This document shows positions 28,717-36,511 of a stretch of DNA of 64,000 nt, in pieces. A program made the translations under genes and the position numbers. The stretch is from JAYRSJ01 sp041920215 (GTDB taxonomy: Bacteria; Pseudomonadota; Gammaproteobacteria; Burkholderiales; Burkholderiaceae_C), in NCBI GenBank assembly GCA_041920215.1, contig JAYRSJ010000007.1, positions 102,964-166,963 on the forward strand, in the 5' to 3' direction. The notes beneath the pieces were generated by a model. The model worked only from the letters and a program-made list of their open reading frames with translations, was not told the origin of the DNA and did not search any database. The stretch's first letter is position 1; the number at the start of each line of letters is the position of its first letter.

Positions 28717-28750
28717 AAAAAAAGCCAGCCGCCCTCCCAGGCAGCTGGCT
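28717..28750 (-). terminator. Rho-independent terminator of the thiolase operon
   Basis: On the minus strand a GC-rich stem of about 10 bp (GCCAGCTGCC with GGCGGCTGGC, one mismatch) with a short loop is followed by seven T. It lies about 80 bp past the thiolase stop and closes the liu-type operon before the integron fragment. Confidence 0.85.
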
Positions 28751-28828
28751 TCCATTTCTTCTCCAAGGCGCTGAGCGCATCGCTCAGCCCCTCAACACCG
28801 GCAGCCCCTCACGAGCCGCCGCCACGCT

Positions 28829-30007
28829 TCACATCAGTTCCACGCCGACAGCGGTGGCCTCCCCCCCGCCGATGCACAGCGCGGCCACGCCGCGCTTGAG
28901 GCCGCGGTGCTTCAGCGCGCCCAGCAGCGTGACGATGATGCGAGCGCCGGAGGCGCCGATGGGGTGGCCCAGGGCGACGGCGCCGCCGTTGACGTTGACG
29001 ATCTCGTGCGGCAGCTTGAACTCGGCCATCGCGGCCATCGTGACAGCCGCAAAGGCTTCGTTGACTTCCCACAGATCGACGCTCTTGGCCTCCCAGCCGT
29101 TCTTCTTCAGCAGCTTGTCGATCGCACCGACCGGGGCGGTGGTGAACCACTCGGGCGCATTGGCGTGCACCGCGGTGCCGACAATGCGAGCCACCGGCGT
29201 CAGGCCCAGCTTGGCGGCATGGCTCTCGCGCATCAGCACCATGGCGGCGGCGCCGTCGCTGATGGAGCTGGAGGTGGCGGCGGTGATGGTGCCGTCCTTC
29301 TTGAAGGCGGGCTTCAGGCCGGCGATCTTGTCGAGCTTGGCCTTGAAGGGCTGCTCGTCCTTGTCGAAGACCTGCTCGCCGGTGCGGCCGGCCACGGTCA
29401 CCGGCGCCATCTCCCAGGCGAAGCTGCCATCGGTGTTGGCGCGCTTGGCGCGCTCAGTGGAGGCCACGGCAAAGGCGTCCTGGGCCTCGCGGCTGAAGGC
29501 GTACTTGGCCACGCATGCTTCAGCAAACACGCCCATGGCCTTGCCGCGCTCGTAGGCGTCTTCCAGGCCGTCCAGCGCCATATGGTCGTACATCTGCGTG
29601 GCGCCGTACTTGATGCCCTTGCGCGCGAACATCAGGTGCGGGGCATTGGTCATGCTTTCCATGCCGCCGGCGATCAGGATGTCGGCGCTGCCGGCCTTCA
29701 GCGTGTCGTGCGCGAACATGGTGGCGCGCATGCCTGCGCCGCACATCTTCGAGAGGGTCACGGCGCCCACCGACTGCGGCAGGCCGGCCTTGAGCACCGC
29801 CTGGCGCGCCGGGGCCTGGCCCTGGCCGGCCATCAGGCAGTTGCCGATGAAGGCCTCGTTGATCGCGTCGCCGGGCACGCCGGCGCGCTCGACCGCGGCC
29901 TTGATGGCGACGGCCGCGAGTTCCCAGGCCTGCAGGCCGGCGAAATCACCCAGCAGCCCCCCGATGGGCGTGCGGGCGGCTGAGACGATGACGATGGGGT
30001 CGGACAT
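28829..30007 (-). CDS. Acetyl-CoA C-acetyltransferase (thiolase II)
   Basis: Condenses or splits acetoacetyl-CoA, 392 aa, cytosolic. Catalytic residues are in place: nucleophilic Cys in LSKMCGAGMRA (about residue 88), His in NVNGGAVALGHPIGASGAR, and the second Cys in CIGGGEATAVGVE at the C-terminus. NEAFAAVTMA is the fourth signature. An SD (AAGGAG) precedes the ATG. It ends the operon thioesterase-ivd-can-aceK-thiolase, where it would complete leucine degradation to acetyl-CoA; a role in polyhydroxybutyrate precursor formation is also possible. Confidence 0.93.
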   Translation of the reverse strand: MSDPIVIVSAARTPIGGLLGDFAGLQAWELAAVAIKAAVERAGVPGDAINEAFIGNCLMAGQGQAPARQAVLKAGLPQSVGAVTLSKMCGAGMRATMFAHDTLKAGSADILIAGGMESMTNAPHLMFARKGIKYGATQMYDHMALDGLEDAYERGKAMGVFAEACVAKYAFSREAQDAFAVASTERAKRANTDGSFAWEMAPVTVAGRTGEQVFDKDEQPFKAKLDKIAGLKPAFKKDGTITAATSSSISDGAAAMVLMRESHAAKLGLTPVARIVGTAVHANAPEWFTTAPVGAIDKLLKKNGWEAKSVDLWEVNEAFAAVTMAAMAEFKLPHEIVNVNGGAVALGHPIGASGARIIVTLLGALKHRGLKRGVAALCIGGGEATAVGVELM

Positions 30008-30039
30008 GGTGACGCTCCTTCAATGAATTAGCTGATGAA

Positions 30040-31848
30040 TCACTGGATGGGCAGCTCGCGGTGCTCGGGCTCGGCGAGCGCCGGCAGGGCGGGCTTGCCG
30101 TCCTTGAGATGGAAGCGCTTGTGCGCCTCGTAGGGAAAAACATCGTGCACATGGCCCTGCTGGATGCGGACCTTGTGGCCCTGCCAGAAATCGGCCTCCA
30201 GCAGATCGCCGTGGTGCTTCATGAACACATCGCGCACGCCCGGGTGGCCCAGCAGAAAGGGGCCGAAGGTCTCGGGGAAGACATCGCGCGGGCCGACCTT
30301 GTACCAGACCTCGCCGCTCATCTCTTCCTCCTCGTTGCGGGCGGCAGGCACCTTGCGGAAGTTGCAGTCGGTCAGGTACTCGATCTCGTCGTAGTCGTAG
30401 AACACCACCTTGCCATGGCGGGTGACGCCGAAGTTCTTCCACAACATGTCGCCAGGGAAGATATTGGCCGCCACCAGGTCCTTGATCGCATTGCCGTACT
30501 CGATCACCGCATGCTCCAGCTGGGACGGCGTGGCCTCCTGGATGTAGATGTTCAGCGGCACCATGCGGCGCTCGATATAGACATGCTTGAGGATCAGGTC
30601 CTCGCCCTGCTCCTCCAGCAGGCTGGGGCAGAAATGCTTCAGCTCCCGGATCAGCTCTTCCTCGAAGCGGTAGCGCGGGAAGGCCACATTGCTGTACTCC
30701 AGCGTGTCGGCCATGCGGCCGACGCGGTCGTGCTGCTTGACCAGCAGGTACTTGCTCTGGATCAGCTCGCGCGTGGTTTCCTTCTGCGCCGGGAAGAAGT
30801 CCTTGATCAGCTTGAAGACGAAGGGGTAGCTGGGCAGGTCGAACACCAGCATCACCATGCCCTTGATGCCGGGCGCGATGCGGAACTTGTCGCTGCTGTG
30901 GCGCAGGTGGTAGAGGAAGTCGCGGTAGAACAGGTTCTTGCCGTGCTTCTGCAGGCCGATGGCGCTGTAGAGCTCGGCGCGCGGCTTGCGCGGCATCATC
31001 GAGCGCAGGAACTGCACATAGGCGCTGGGCACTTCCATATCGACCATGAAGTAGGCGCGCGCGAAGCTGAACAGCATCAGCAGCTCGTCCTCGCCGAACA
31101 GGGCCGCATCGATCTCCAGCAGGCCGCGCTCGTTGTGCAGTATCGGCAGCGCGAACGGCGTCTCGGTGAAGCCGTTGATGATCTTGCCGACCAGGTAGGC
31201 GCCCTTGTTGCGGTAGAACAGCGAGGACAGCACCTGGATCTGGAAATTGGTGCGCCAGCGGAACAGGCCCAGCTCCTTCTGCACCGCGCCGAGCACGCAG
31301 TCCACATCGCGGCCCAGGTCCTCGAACTCGCGCTCCAGCTGGAAGTTCCAGATGATGCGCATCAGGGTCTCGCGCATGGTCTCGCGGCTGGGGTAGTAGC
31401 AGCGGTAGGTGGGCTTGGCGGCCGGCTCCTCGTTCTCGATGTACTCGGTCGAGACGGCCGGGCGCACGAAGATGAAGTCGTTGTGGAAGTAGCTGTGGTG
31501 CAGGATGCGGGTGCAGACCGAGTTGAAGAAGGTCTCGGCCAGCTCGGGCTGGTGGTGGTCGGTCAAGAGGCCGATGTAGTGCAGCTTGACCTGCTGCCAC
31601 ACCTCCATCGGCAGGCGGCTGGTCTGGAAGCGCTGCTCCAGCATCGCGATGCCTTCGTCCACCCGCAGATCGTAGAACTCGATGCGCTCGCGCTGGGCAC
31701 GCTGCTGGCCATGCCAGTCGCCGCGCTCGAAGCGCTTCTTGGCCTCGGCCGTGGTCGCACGGAACAGGCGGTAATGGCGGTTGAAGCCGCCCAGCATGGC
31801 CTGCGCGATCTCGAAGGCGCGCGAATCGGTCAGCTTCTGCGGAAACAT
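30040..31848 (-). CDS. aceK: Isocitrate dehydrogenase kinase/phosphatase
   Basis: Bifunctional enzyme that phosphorylates and reactivates isocitrate dehydrogenase, setting flux between the TCA cycle and the glyoxylate shunt, 602 aa, full length. Recognised from the regulatory N-domain (IAQAMLGGFNRHYRLFRATTAEAKKRFE) and the kinase-fold segments GMVMLVFDLPSYPFVFKLIKDFF, VKQHDRVGRMADTLEYSNVAFP, and FPGDMLWKNFGVTRHGKVVFYDYDEIEYLTD with the metal-binding Asp. It sits between carbonic anhydrase and thiolase, not beside aceA/aceB, an arrangement that fits acetyl-CoA-yielding catabolism. Confidence 0.96.
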   Translation of the reverse strand: MFPQKLTDSRAFEIAQAMLGGFNRHYRLFRATTAEAKKRFERGDWHGQQRAQRERIEFYDLRVDEGIAMLEQRFQTSRLPMEVWQQVKLHYIGLLTDHHQPELAETFFNSVCTRILHHSYFHNDFIFVRPAVSTEYIENEEPAAKPTYRCYYPSRETMRETLMRIIWNFQLEREFEDLGRDVDCVLGAVQKELGLFRWRTNFQIQVLSSLFYRNKGAYLVGKIINGFTETPFALPILHNERGLLEIDAALFGEDELLMLFSFARAYFMVDMEVPSAYVQFLRSMMPRKPRAELYSAIGLQKHGKNLFYRDFLYHLRHSSDKFRIAPGIKGMVMLVFDLPSYPFVFKLIKDFFPAQKETTRELIQSKYLLVKQHDRVGRMADTLEYSNVAFPRYRFEEELIRELKHFCPSLLEEQGEDLILKHVYIERRMVPLNIYIQEATPSQLEHAVIEYGNAIKDLVAANIFPGDMLWKNFGVTRHGKVVFYDYDEIEYLTDCNFRKVPAARNEEEEMSGEVWYKVGPRDVFPETFGPFLLGHPGVRDVFMKHHGDLLEADFWQGHKVRIQQGHVHDVFPYEAHKRFHLKDGKPALPALAEPEHRELPIQ

Positions 31849-31879
31849 CGTCGTCGCGCCCCCTGCCCGGTCCTGAAAC

Positions 31880-32539
31880 CTAGCCCAGATAGCGGCGCTT
31901 GACCGCCGCCAGCGCAGCCCGGAAGGCCGGCTCCACCTGCTCGGGCGCGCCGGCGGTGATCTTCAGATCCTCCAGCAGACCGTTGTGCAGACCATAGACC
32001 CAGCCGTGCACCACCACCTCCTGGCCGCGCGCCCAGGCGTCCTGCACCACGGTCGTGCGGCAGGCGTTGCGGGCCTGCTCCAGCACATTGAGCTCGCACA
32101 GCGCGTCGACGCGGCGCGCCTCGGCCACAGTCTGCAGCCAGTCCAGATGGTCGTTGCGCACATCCTGCACATGGCGGATCCAGTTGGAGACCAGGCCCAC
32201 CCGTGCATCGGTCAGCGCGGCGCGCACGCCGCCGCAATTGCTGTGGCCGACCACGATGATGTGCTTGACCTTCAGATGGTCGACCGCGAACTGCATCACC
32301 GAGAGGCAGTTCAGGTCCGAATGCACGACCACATTGGCCACATTGCGATGCACGAACAGCTCGCCCGGCATCAGATCCACCAGTTCGTTGGCCGGCACGC
32401 GGCTGTCGGCGCAGCCTATCCACAGATACTGGGGCGTCTGCTGCTTGAGCAGGCGCGAGAAAAAGCCCGGCTCCCGCCTTTCGGTCTCGGCCGCCCAGTG
32501 CTTGTTGCTGTCCAGCAGCTCTTGCAGTTCGGTGCTCAT
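31880..32539 (-). CDS. can: Beta-class carbonic anhydrase
   Basis: Zinc enzyme interconverting CO2 and bicarbonate, 219 aa from ATG 32539 (MSTELQELLDSNKHWA); eight more upstream codons lack conservation. Zinc ligands Cys and Asp in IGCADSRVPAN, then His and Cys in GHSNCGGVRAA, with the HRNVANVV loop. Bicarbonate supply suits the biotin-dependent methylcrotonyl-CoA carboxylase step that follows isovaleryl-CoA dehydrogenase in leucine catabolism, which explains its place 20 bp below ivd. Confidence 0.94.
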   Translation of the reverse strand: MSTELQELLDSNKHWAAETERREPGFFSRLLKQQTPQYLWIGCADSRVPANELVDLMPGELFVHRNVANVVVHSDLNCLSVMQFAVDHLKVKHIIVVGHSNCGGVRAALTDARVGLVSNWIRHVQDVRNDHLDWLQTVAEARRVDALCELNVLEQARNACRTTVVQDAWARGQEVVVHGWVYGLHNGLLEDLKITAGAPEQVEPAFRAALAAVKRRYLG

Positions 32540-32559
32540 GGCTGAATTGTCGCCGCGGC

Positions 32560-33741
32560 TCACATGGTCTCGGAGAAAAGCTCCCGGCCGATCAGCATGC
32601 GACGGATCTCGGAGGTGCCGGCGCCGATTTCATACAGCTTGGCATCGCGCCACAGCCGGCCCAGCGGGTACTCGTTGATATAGCCGTTGCCGCCGAAGAT
32701 CTGCACGCCCTCGCCGGCCATCCAGGTGGCCTTCTCGGCGCACCACAGGATCACCGAGGCGCAGTCCTTGCGCACCTGGCGCACATGCTCGCTGCCGAGC
32801 AGGTCCAGGTTCTTGGCCACCGTGTAGGCGAAGCTGCGGCCGGCCTGCAGCACGGTGTACATATCGGCGACCTTGCCCTGGATCAGCTGGAACTCGCCGA
32901 TGCTCTGGCCGAACTGCTTGCGGTCGTGGATGTAGGGGATCACGTTGTCCATCACGCTTTGCATGATGCCCAACGGGCCGCCGGTCAGCACCGCACGCTC
33001 ATAGTCCAGGCCCGACATCAGCACCTTGGCGCCCATATTCAGGCCGCCCAGCACGTTCTCGGCCGGCACCTCGACGTTCTGGAACACCAGCTCGCCGGTG
33101 TGCGAGCCGCGCATGCCCAGCTTGTCGAGCTTCTGCGCGATGCTGAAACCCTTCATGCCCTTCTCGATCAGGAAGGCGGTGACGCCGCGCGCGCCCAGCT
33201 CGGGCTCGGTCTTGGCATAGACCACCAGGGTGTCGGCATCGGGGCCGTTGGTGATCCACATCTTGTTGCCGTTGAGCAGGTAGTAGCCGCCCTTGTCCTC
33301 GGCCTTGAGCTTCATCGAGATGACGTCGGAGCCGGCGCCCGGCTCGCTCATCGCCAGCGCGCCGACATGCTCGCCGCTGATCAGCTTGGGCAGGTATTTG
33401 GCGCGCTGCGCCTCGCTGCCGTTGCGCTTGATCTGGTTGACGCAGAGATTGCTGTGCGCGCCATAGGAGAGGCCCACCGAGGCGCTGGCGCGGCTGATCT
33501 CCTCCATGGCGATCATATGGGCCAGATAGCCCATGTTCGCGCCGCCGTACTCCTCGCCGACGGTGATGCCCAGCACGCCCAGATCGCCCATCTTGCGCCA
33601 CAGATCCATGGGGAACTGGTCGCTGTGATCGATCTCGGCCGCGCGCGGCGCGATTTCTTGCTGGGCAAAGTCGCGCACCGCATCGCGCAAGGCGTCGATG
33701 TCCTCACCGAGTTGGAAATTCAGGCCGGGCAGTTGGCTCAT
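32560..33741 (-). CDS. liuA: Isovaleryl-CoA dehydrogenase
   Basis: FAD enzyme converting isovaleryl-CoA to 3-methylcrotonyl-CoA in leucine breakdown, 393 aa. Start ATG 33741 is chosen over the adjacent GTG because AGGAG lies 7 nt upstream. The catalytic Glu occupies the IVD-specific place in SGLDYERAVLTGGPLG, rather than the C-terminal position used in other acyl-CoA dehydrogenases. Other signatures: LAMSEPGAGSDV, MWITNGPDADTLVVYAKT, GGNGYINEYPLGRLWRDAKLYEIGAGTSEIRR. Lies 56 bp after the thioesterase gene. Confidence 0.94.
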   Translation of the reverse strand: MSQLPGLNFQLGEDIDALRDAVRDFAQQEIAPRAAEIDHSDQFPMDLWRKMGDLGVLGITVGEEYGGANMGYLAHMIAMEEISRASASVGLSYGAHSNLCVNQIKRNGSEAQRAKYLPKLISGEHVGALAMSEPGAGSDVISMKLKAEDKGGYYLLNGNKMWITNGPDADTLVVYAKTEPELGARGVTAFLIEKGMKGFSIAQKLDKLGMRGSHTGELVFQNVEVPAENVLGGLNMGAKVLMSGLDYERAVLTGGPLGIMQSVMDNVIPYIHDRKQFGQSIGEFQLIQGKVADMYTVLQAGRSFAYTVAKNLDLLGSEHVRQVRKDCASVILWCAEKATWMAGEGVQIFGGNGYINEYPLGRLWRDAKLYEIGAGTSEIRRMLIGRELFSETM

Positions 33742-33797
33742 CACGGGTCTCCTAAGGATCTAAGAATGTATGGATTGCTTCGTCGCTGGCGCGCGCC

Positions 33798-34250
33798 TCA
33801 GGCCTTGAGCCCGTCGCGCCCCAGCACGGTCATCACGGTGGCGTTCATCGTCGCCACCAGCTTGTGCTCGCCGCCGGGCTCGGCCTGGCCATAAGCACGA
33901 CCGTCGACGACGGTGATGGTACGGCCGGCCTTGAGCACCTGGCCCTCGAAACGGAACAGCGGGCCGCGCGCGGGCGACAGCAGATTGATCTTGAATTCCA
34001 CGGTCAGCACCGCCGCGTCGGCCGGCATCAGGCTGTAGGCCGCATAGCCGCAGGCCGAGTCCAGCGCGGTCGAGACGATGCCCGCGTGCAGAAAGCCATG
34101 CTGCTGGCACAGCTCGCGGCGGTGCCGCATCGTGATCACGACCCAGCCCGCCGCCACATCGTCCAGCTGGGCACCCAGGGTCTGCATCACCGCCTGGCGC
34201 GCGAAGGAGTCACGCACCCGCTGGGCGAATTGCTCGTCGGCTGGCCGCAT
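33798..34250 (-). CDS. PaaI family hotdog thioesterase
   Basis: Acyl-CoA thioesterase of the PaaI/hotdog family, 150 aa. The central helix motif HGFLHAGIVSTALDSACGYAA carries the conserved His-Gly...Asp that positions the thioester, and LTVEFKINLLSPARG is the following core strand. First gene of the liu-type operon, directly behind the palindromic operator. It might relieve build-up of acyl-CoA intermediates; the native substrate is unknown. Confidence 0.85.
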   Translation of the reverse strand: MRPADEQFAQRVRDSFARQAVMQTLGAQLDDVAAGWVVITMRHRRELCQQHGFLHAGIVSTALDSACGYAAYSLMPADAAVLTVEFKINLLSPARGPLFRFEGQVLKAGRTITVVDGRAYGQAEPGGEHKLVATMNATVMTVLGRDGLKA

Positions 34251-34269
34251 GCCGTCTCCTGGGTTGATA

Positions 34270-34287
34270 TTACGTTTACGTAAACGT
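34270..34287. promoter_or_regulatory. Palindromic operator resembling a LiuR box
   Basis: ACGTTTACGTAAACGT (34272-34287) is a perfect 16-bp palindrome, and TTACGTTTACGTAA (34270-34283) is a second overlapping one. It lies 20-37 bp upstream of the thioesterase ATG, in the promoter of the operon that holds isovaleryl-CoA dehydrogenase. MerR-family LiuR regulators of branched-chain amino-acid catabolism in proteobacteria bind TACGTxxACGTA-type palindromes, so LiuR control is the best guess. The symmetry is seen; the regulator is inferred and its gene is not in the window. Confidence 0.6.
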
Positions 34288-34459
34288 CAATTGTAAGGGG
34301 CTGCCGCGCTGCGCTGCAGCACGCAACATTACCTAAGTGCAGACACCGATCCGGCGCTGCTCTGCGGCGCCGAAAACACAGAGACGTTGGCGCTGGCCTT
34401 GCCCTGTGGCATTGTCGGAAACATAAAGCAACAAGTCCCCCAAGACATTGGAGACATCG

Positions 34460-36028
34460 ATGAACAACAAGGTCTGGTCCTTCAAGCAGCGCATCGCCAT
34501 GCTGGTGCTGACCGCCATCCTGGGCGTGATCGCCATGGTGGGCATCACCGCCTATCAGTCCTACCAGGAGCTGCTCAGCGGGCGCCGCGAGGCGCTGCAG
34601 TCGGCGGTGGAATCGGTGCATAGGGCGGTGGTGGGCTACCAGGAGCTGGCCGCCAGCGGCAAGCTCAGCCAAGAGGCCGCGCAGGCCGCCGCCAAGGAGG
34701 TGGTGCGCATGGCCCGCTTCGGCGGCAAGGACGGCAAGGCCGAGTACTTCTATGCCTGGACCCTGGACGGGGTCAGCGTGATGCACCCGATTCGCCTGGA
34801 ATGGGCGGGCCAGAACATGTCGGAGAAGCTCAAGGACGGCCAGGGCCGTTTCACGCTGAAGGACATGGTGGCCGGCCTGCGCGCCCAGGGCGGCGAGTCC
34901 GCCTTCGTCGACACCAACTTCCCGCGCCCCGGCAAGACCGAGGCGGTGCCCAAGCTGCAGTATGTGATCACCGTGCCGGGCTGGAACTGGATGGTTGGAT
35001 CGGGCCTGTATATGGACGATATCAATGCCCTGGTCTGGCAGTCGCTGTTCTCGCGCATCGGCCTGGGTCTGGGCGTGCTGCTGGTGGTGGGCGTGGTGGC
35101 GGCCGCGGTCGTCAAGAGCGTGCTGGGGCAGTTGGGCGGCGAGCCCGGCGATGCGATGCAGGCCATGCAGGCGGTGGCGGCCGGCGATCTCAGCATCAAG
35201 CTCAGGGCCGGCAATCCGGCCAGCCTGATGGGCCAGCTGCAGGCCATGGTCGACTCGCTGCGCCAGACCGTCGGTCAGGTGCGTGGCGCCACCGACTCGA
35301 TCACCACCGCGGCCTCCGAGATCGCCCAGGGCAACCACGACCTCTCGGCCCGCACCGAGCAGACCGCCTCCAATCTGCAGCAGACCGCCAGCTCGATGGA
35401 GGAGATGAATGGCGCGGTCTCGCAATCGGCCGACACCGCCCGCCAGGCCAATCAGCTGGCCGTCTCCGCAGCCCAGGCCGCGCAGAAGGGCGGTCAGGTG
35501 GTCGAGCAGGTGGTCAACAGCATGCAGAGCATCACCAACAGCTCCAAGCGCATCGGCGACATCATCGGCGTGATCGACGGCATCGCCTTCCAGACCAATA
35601 TCCTGGCGCTGAACGCGGCGGTGGAAGCCGCGCGGGCCGGCGAGCAGGGCCGCGGCTTTGCGGTGGTGGCCGGCGAGGTGCGCAGCCTGGCGCAGCGCAG
35701 CGCCGAGGCGGCCCGCGAGATCAAGGGCCTGATCCAGACCTCGGTGGGCAATGTGGAGCAAGGCGCCCATCTGGTCGAGGAGACCGGCCGCGCGATGCAG
35801 GAGATCGTCGCCTCGGTGCGCCGGGTCTCGGACCTGATCGGCGAGATCGCCGCCGCCTCCAGCGAGCAGAGCGACGGCATCGGCCAGGTCAACCAGGCGA
35901 TCAACCAGCTCGACCAGATGACCCAGCAGAACGCCGCCCTGGTCGAGCAGAGCGCCGCCGCCGCCCAGTCCATGCGCGAGCAGTCGCAGCGCCTGGCCGA
36001 GCTGGTGGCCGCCTTCAGACTGGCCTGA
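34460..36028 (+). CDS. Methyl-accepting chemotaxis protein with single Cache sensor
   Basis: Chemoreceptor of 522 aa. ATG 34460 is chosen (GGAG 6 nt upstream). Helix 1 covers about residues 15-35; a periplasmic single-Cache domain (about 38-190, with AEYFYAWTLDGVSVMHP and GWNWMVGSGLYMDD) follows, then helix 2 (LGVLLVVGVVAAAVVK), a HAMP-like linker and a methylation/signalling domain. The hairpin tip reads VIDGIAFQTNILALNAAVEAARAGEQGRGFAVVAGEVR. The C-terminus lacks a CheR-tethering pentapeptide. sCache_2 domains often sense small organic acids. Confidence 0.93.
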   Translation: MNNKVWSFKQRIAMLVLTAILGVIAMVGITAYQSYQELLSGRREALQSAVESVHRAVVGYQELAASGKLSQEAAQAAAKEVVRMARFGGKDGKAEYFYAWTLDGVSVMHPIRLEWAGQNMSEKLKDGQGRFTLKDMVAGLRAQGGESAFVDTNFPRPGKTEAVPKLQYVITVPGWNWMVGSGLYMDDINALVWQSLFSRIGLGLGVLLVVGVVAAAVVKSVLGQLGGEPGDAMQAMQAVAAGDLSIKLRAGNPASLMGQLQAMVDSLRQTVGQVRGATDSITTAASEIAQGNHDLSARTEQTASNLQQTASSMEEMNGAVSQSADTARQANQLAVSAAQAAQKGGQVVEQVVNSMQSITNSSKRIGDIIGVIDGIAFQTNILALNAAVEAARAGEQGRGFAVVAGEVRSLAQRSAEAAREIKGLIQTSVGNVEQGAHLVEETGRAMQEIVASVRRVSDLIGEIAAASSEQSDGIGQVNQAINQLDQMTQQNAALVEQSAAAAQSMREQSQRLAELVAAFRLA

Positions 36029-36034
36029 GGCCGG

Positions 36035-36511
36035 CTACAGAAAGCGCTCCAGGATGCGCCGCGAGGCGCGATCCAGCGCGAAGCGGTCGCGCAGCTGGAA
36101 CTGCACGCCATGGCTGGCGGTGATCAGCAGCCGGCCCTCGCCGAGGCGGCGGATGTCTTCCTCGGTCTTCAGGATGAAGTCGGTCTCGCCACGGTCGGTC
36201 TGCACGGTCCACTGGCTGGGCGTCGAGAAGGTCGAAACCTTCAGGATGCGCTGCAGCTCGGGCTGGAACTCGCGTGCCGCCAGCTCCTCGCGCAAGAGGC
36301 TGCGCACCGGCTCGGGCAGCTCAGCCAGCTGGGCCACCCAGGCCAGTTCGTGACCGTCGGCGCCGACCAGCGAGATGCCGGCCTCGGGCGCCGAGATCGG
36401 ATGGGCGCGCACCGGATTCACCGGCAGCAGGCCTGCCGCCGTCTGCAGCTGTAGGCGGCCGAAGGCATCGCGACTCAGCAAGGGATGATGGAGGGACTGT
36501 GGCTCGCTCAT
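36035..36511 (-). CDS. Cyanophycin-associated DUF1854 family protein
   Basis: 158-aa soluble protein of the DUF1854 family, found in betaproteobacteria next to cyanophycin synthetase genes together with the ABC transporter encoded just upstream. No signal peptide or membrane segment. Contains ELAWVAQLAELPEPVRSLL and a C-terminal stretch ESDIRR-like EEDIRRLGEGRLLITASHG. Its start overlaps the ABC gene's stop by 4 bp, so the two proteins are made together and probably act together. Biochemical role unknown. Confidence 0.82.
   Translation of the reverse strand: MSEPQSLHHPLLSRDAFGRLQLQTAAGLLPVNPVRAHPISAPEAGISLVGADGHELAWVAQLAELPEPVRSLLREELAAREFQPELQRILKVSTFSTPSQWTVQTDRGETDFILKTEEDIRRLGEGRLLITASHGVQFQLRDRFALDRASRRILERFL

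Noticed and set aside
34345..34376. GCCGAAAA and ACCGATCC as FliA promoters of the first chemoreceptor gene
   Set aside because: No acceptable -35 element at the right spacing for either.
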